The position numbers were made by a program, and so were the translations under genes. Positions 62,161-64,000 of a DNA stretch of 64,000 nt are shown here, one piece after another. Under the pieces are notes generated by a model. The model was not told where the DNA came from, searched no databases, and saw only the letters and a list, made by a program, of their open reading frames with translations. Location of the stretch: contig VTPC01003962.1 of assembly GCA_011009095.1 (NCBI GenBank), forward strand, positions 78,089 to 142,088, in the 5' to 3' direction. Origin of the DNA: Ignelater luminosus. Lineage: Eukaryota > Arthropoda > Insecta > Coleoptera > Elateridae. Within the stretch, counting starts at the first letter, position 1, and each line of letters starts with the position of its first letter.

Positions 62161-64000
62161 TATTCCAAAAATAATATCATTTCTGATGTAAAAATAGTCA
62201 GCCCCCAAAAAAGTAACGACGACGGCTCGGGACTAAAGGTTAATGGCCACGAGAATAAGGGCAATAGTATTATAAATAAAAATTCATTATGCTTTATATG
62301 AACTTTTTTTGTCAATGTTAATAACAGAGGTATTGGCTGCAAGTGTTGTCGAAGAAAATATCATTTACAGCGTAGCAAGGAATTTGACGTTCCAACCAAC
62401 TTACTAAGGTGTCAATAAACGTACTGCTTGCCCTACACACGAGTCTCGAGACAGAACTGAAGCATCTCCAACAAAAGTCATAATGAAATAGTGAAAAAGC
62501 ATCATACTCAATTTATACATTTACGTAGTACTCACCATGTCTCAGGTCTAAGTTTCCGTCACAAAACAAAGCGCAGTCAAGACATACGCACGTGCAACTA
62601 TAATTCAAAACAGAACCGGCCAATAATTTAAAAAAATCAGAGATAATCTACAAAACAGAAATTGGTCCAGGAGAACATCAAATTCAAGCTCAACCAAAAC
62701 AAATTCAAGAAGGCACAAAAGTAAATATATACAAAAATTCAAACCCAAAGAGTTGTAAATACTTCATAAATAACGAATATTCCAAAACTTTTTTGTGTAT
62801 ATGTTCCAAATACAACATGCTTATGTATTGTTCAATTTTCAATTTTGTCAACTCTACGAAGACAAGTGTATTTTAAGTCATGGTCAACTTTAAACGGGTA
62901 AGTTTTCAAACACACAAGAAGAACCAATTATTCGATCTCAAAACAAAGTGGACTCTAAATGCAATTTAAAAGAAGACGCAAAACAAACAATCCCCGTCCT
63001 AATAAAAACGTAAACAAAATCGCCAAAAAAAAAAGCTAAAATTTCGGAGGCCAAAATGCTATTAAACCGAACCAGTTTAACCAGCTACACATGAATAGAA
63101 GCCACGCTCTGGTGGCCAAAAAAGTACATTATGTTCTGAATGCTTCAAAAAAATGAAGGAGATGTGGTGACTTCAACCTTGACTGTATGTACATCTGTAT
63201 GCTTAATTGGAATACATTTGGCTTTAAAATGTACCAAGTGCCAGCATGAAAAGTTCTTTCATTTTTTTGAGTATTTTTATGTCTTGTTTCGAACATTAAT
63301 AATTGCTATTAATTAAGTAACCTCACATCTCAAAATGAACAACACGTGAAAAAATAATGCCAAGCAAAACATTTCAAGGTTCACAACAACCAGAGTCAAT
63401 TTCCTCCACATACAGTTCTTGATAAGTCCTAGTCTTAGAGATACAAGTCAAACTACAACGGATATCTGAGTTTTATAAGTAAGAAATGATATTAGCTTAG
63501 GCCGGCCTCACACGTCGAGGCGTACAAATAGGATGTAAATTGCATATTCAAAAGACAAACGGAATCAATTATTTGGATGCGTATATTCAAAAAGTGTCGA
63601 CACGCTCCACCAAACATCTTCCATTTGTTATCATTCATTTCGATCCCAAAACAAGACAGGTCCAAAAGAGAAATTTGCTGCAACAAAAGAAAATTAGTTT
63701 TTTGATTTCCGGGAATATTCTCATCACAAAGATATAAGCACTAAATTTTATTTTCTCGTGTTTCTATGATTTGCTCATCAAAAGTTACTCTATCTCGCTT
63801 GCTTAGTTGATCAAGTGGTGAATCATGCATCAACACTCTCATGTTCGAACTTTCACAAGACAATCCAATTTTGAAAAAAATTCAAATACCAAGGACATTG
63901 TTAGTTTCAATATTTCCGAAAATCAAAATCTTATCTTTCACTGCACTTCTAATAAACGAAACTGCATAAAATTGAATTCCCTTTGTGTAGAGCAATACTA
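62161..64000. other. Unassigned region, A-rich on the plus strand
   Basis: From about 61930 to 63060 the plus strand is strikingly rich in A and poor in T, as in Lys/Asn-rich coding sequence. One frame at about 62597-62870 stays open and includes KTEIGPGEHQIQAQPKQ and a Cys-containing segment, but there is no family I can name. It may be further decayed mobile-element sequence. The frames at 63492-63737 overlap on both strands and are probably chance. Confidence 0.4.

Noticed and set aside
1-64000. tRNA, rRNA, CRISPR array or bacterial-type operon
   Set aside because: No tRNA B-box in a foldable context, no rRNA-like sequence and no regularly spaced direct repeats; gene structure is clearly eukaryotic.

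Overview
This is about 64 kb of AT-rich, intron-bearing DNA from an insect nuclear genome. Two genes make the assignment: a seven-transmembrane insect odorant receptor (7tm_6 family) and a Tweedle (DUF243) cuticle protein. Transposon types fit an insect (mariner, Tc1, hAT, pogo/Tigger-like, Penelope-like). A beetle is plausible, but the order cannot be fixed by eye. There is one assembly gap of 100 N.

Layout: 1-5083 holds no gene I can see. 5084-6604 (minus) is a three-exon gene for a secreted Pro/Gly/Tyr-rich protein with a PGPY array. 8.5-12.6 kb is a transposon graveyard: a DDE transposase remnant, a hAT-like element, a Penelope-like element and a dispersed repeat. 13851-19750 (plus) is a complete five-exon odorant receptor gene (392 aa), whose 4.5-kb first intron holds a foldback MITE and an LTR-retroelement fragment split by a Tc1-like insertion. 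20.2-21.2 kb is an internally deleted mariner. 22.4-22.6 kb is a 53-bp-arm inverted repeat. 26.5-29.3 kb has three decayed transposon or multicopy genes. 29.3-44 kb is gene-poor, with a hAT MITE, two local repeat arrays and the gap. 44101-59356 (plus) is a Tweedle gene of four exons with a 15-nt first coding exon and a 13.4-kb first intron. 60.3-62.2 kb is a pogo/Tigger-like transposase pseudogene, and the remainder is unassigned.

The three protein-coding genes are unrelated and do not form a pathway. Two of them begin with 15-nt coding exons, so single-frame ORF finding misses their true starts. I found no CRISPR, operon, tRNA or rRNA, and no convincing new multi-gene system. The most valuable results are the spliced gene models, the nested mobile elements with their target duplications, and the duplicated contig ends around the gap.
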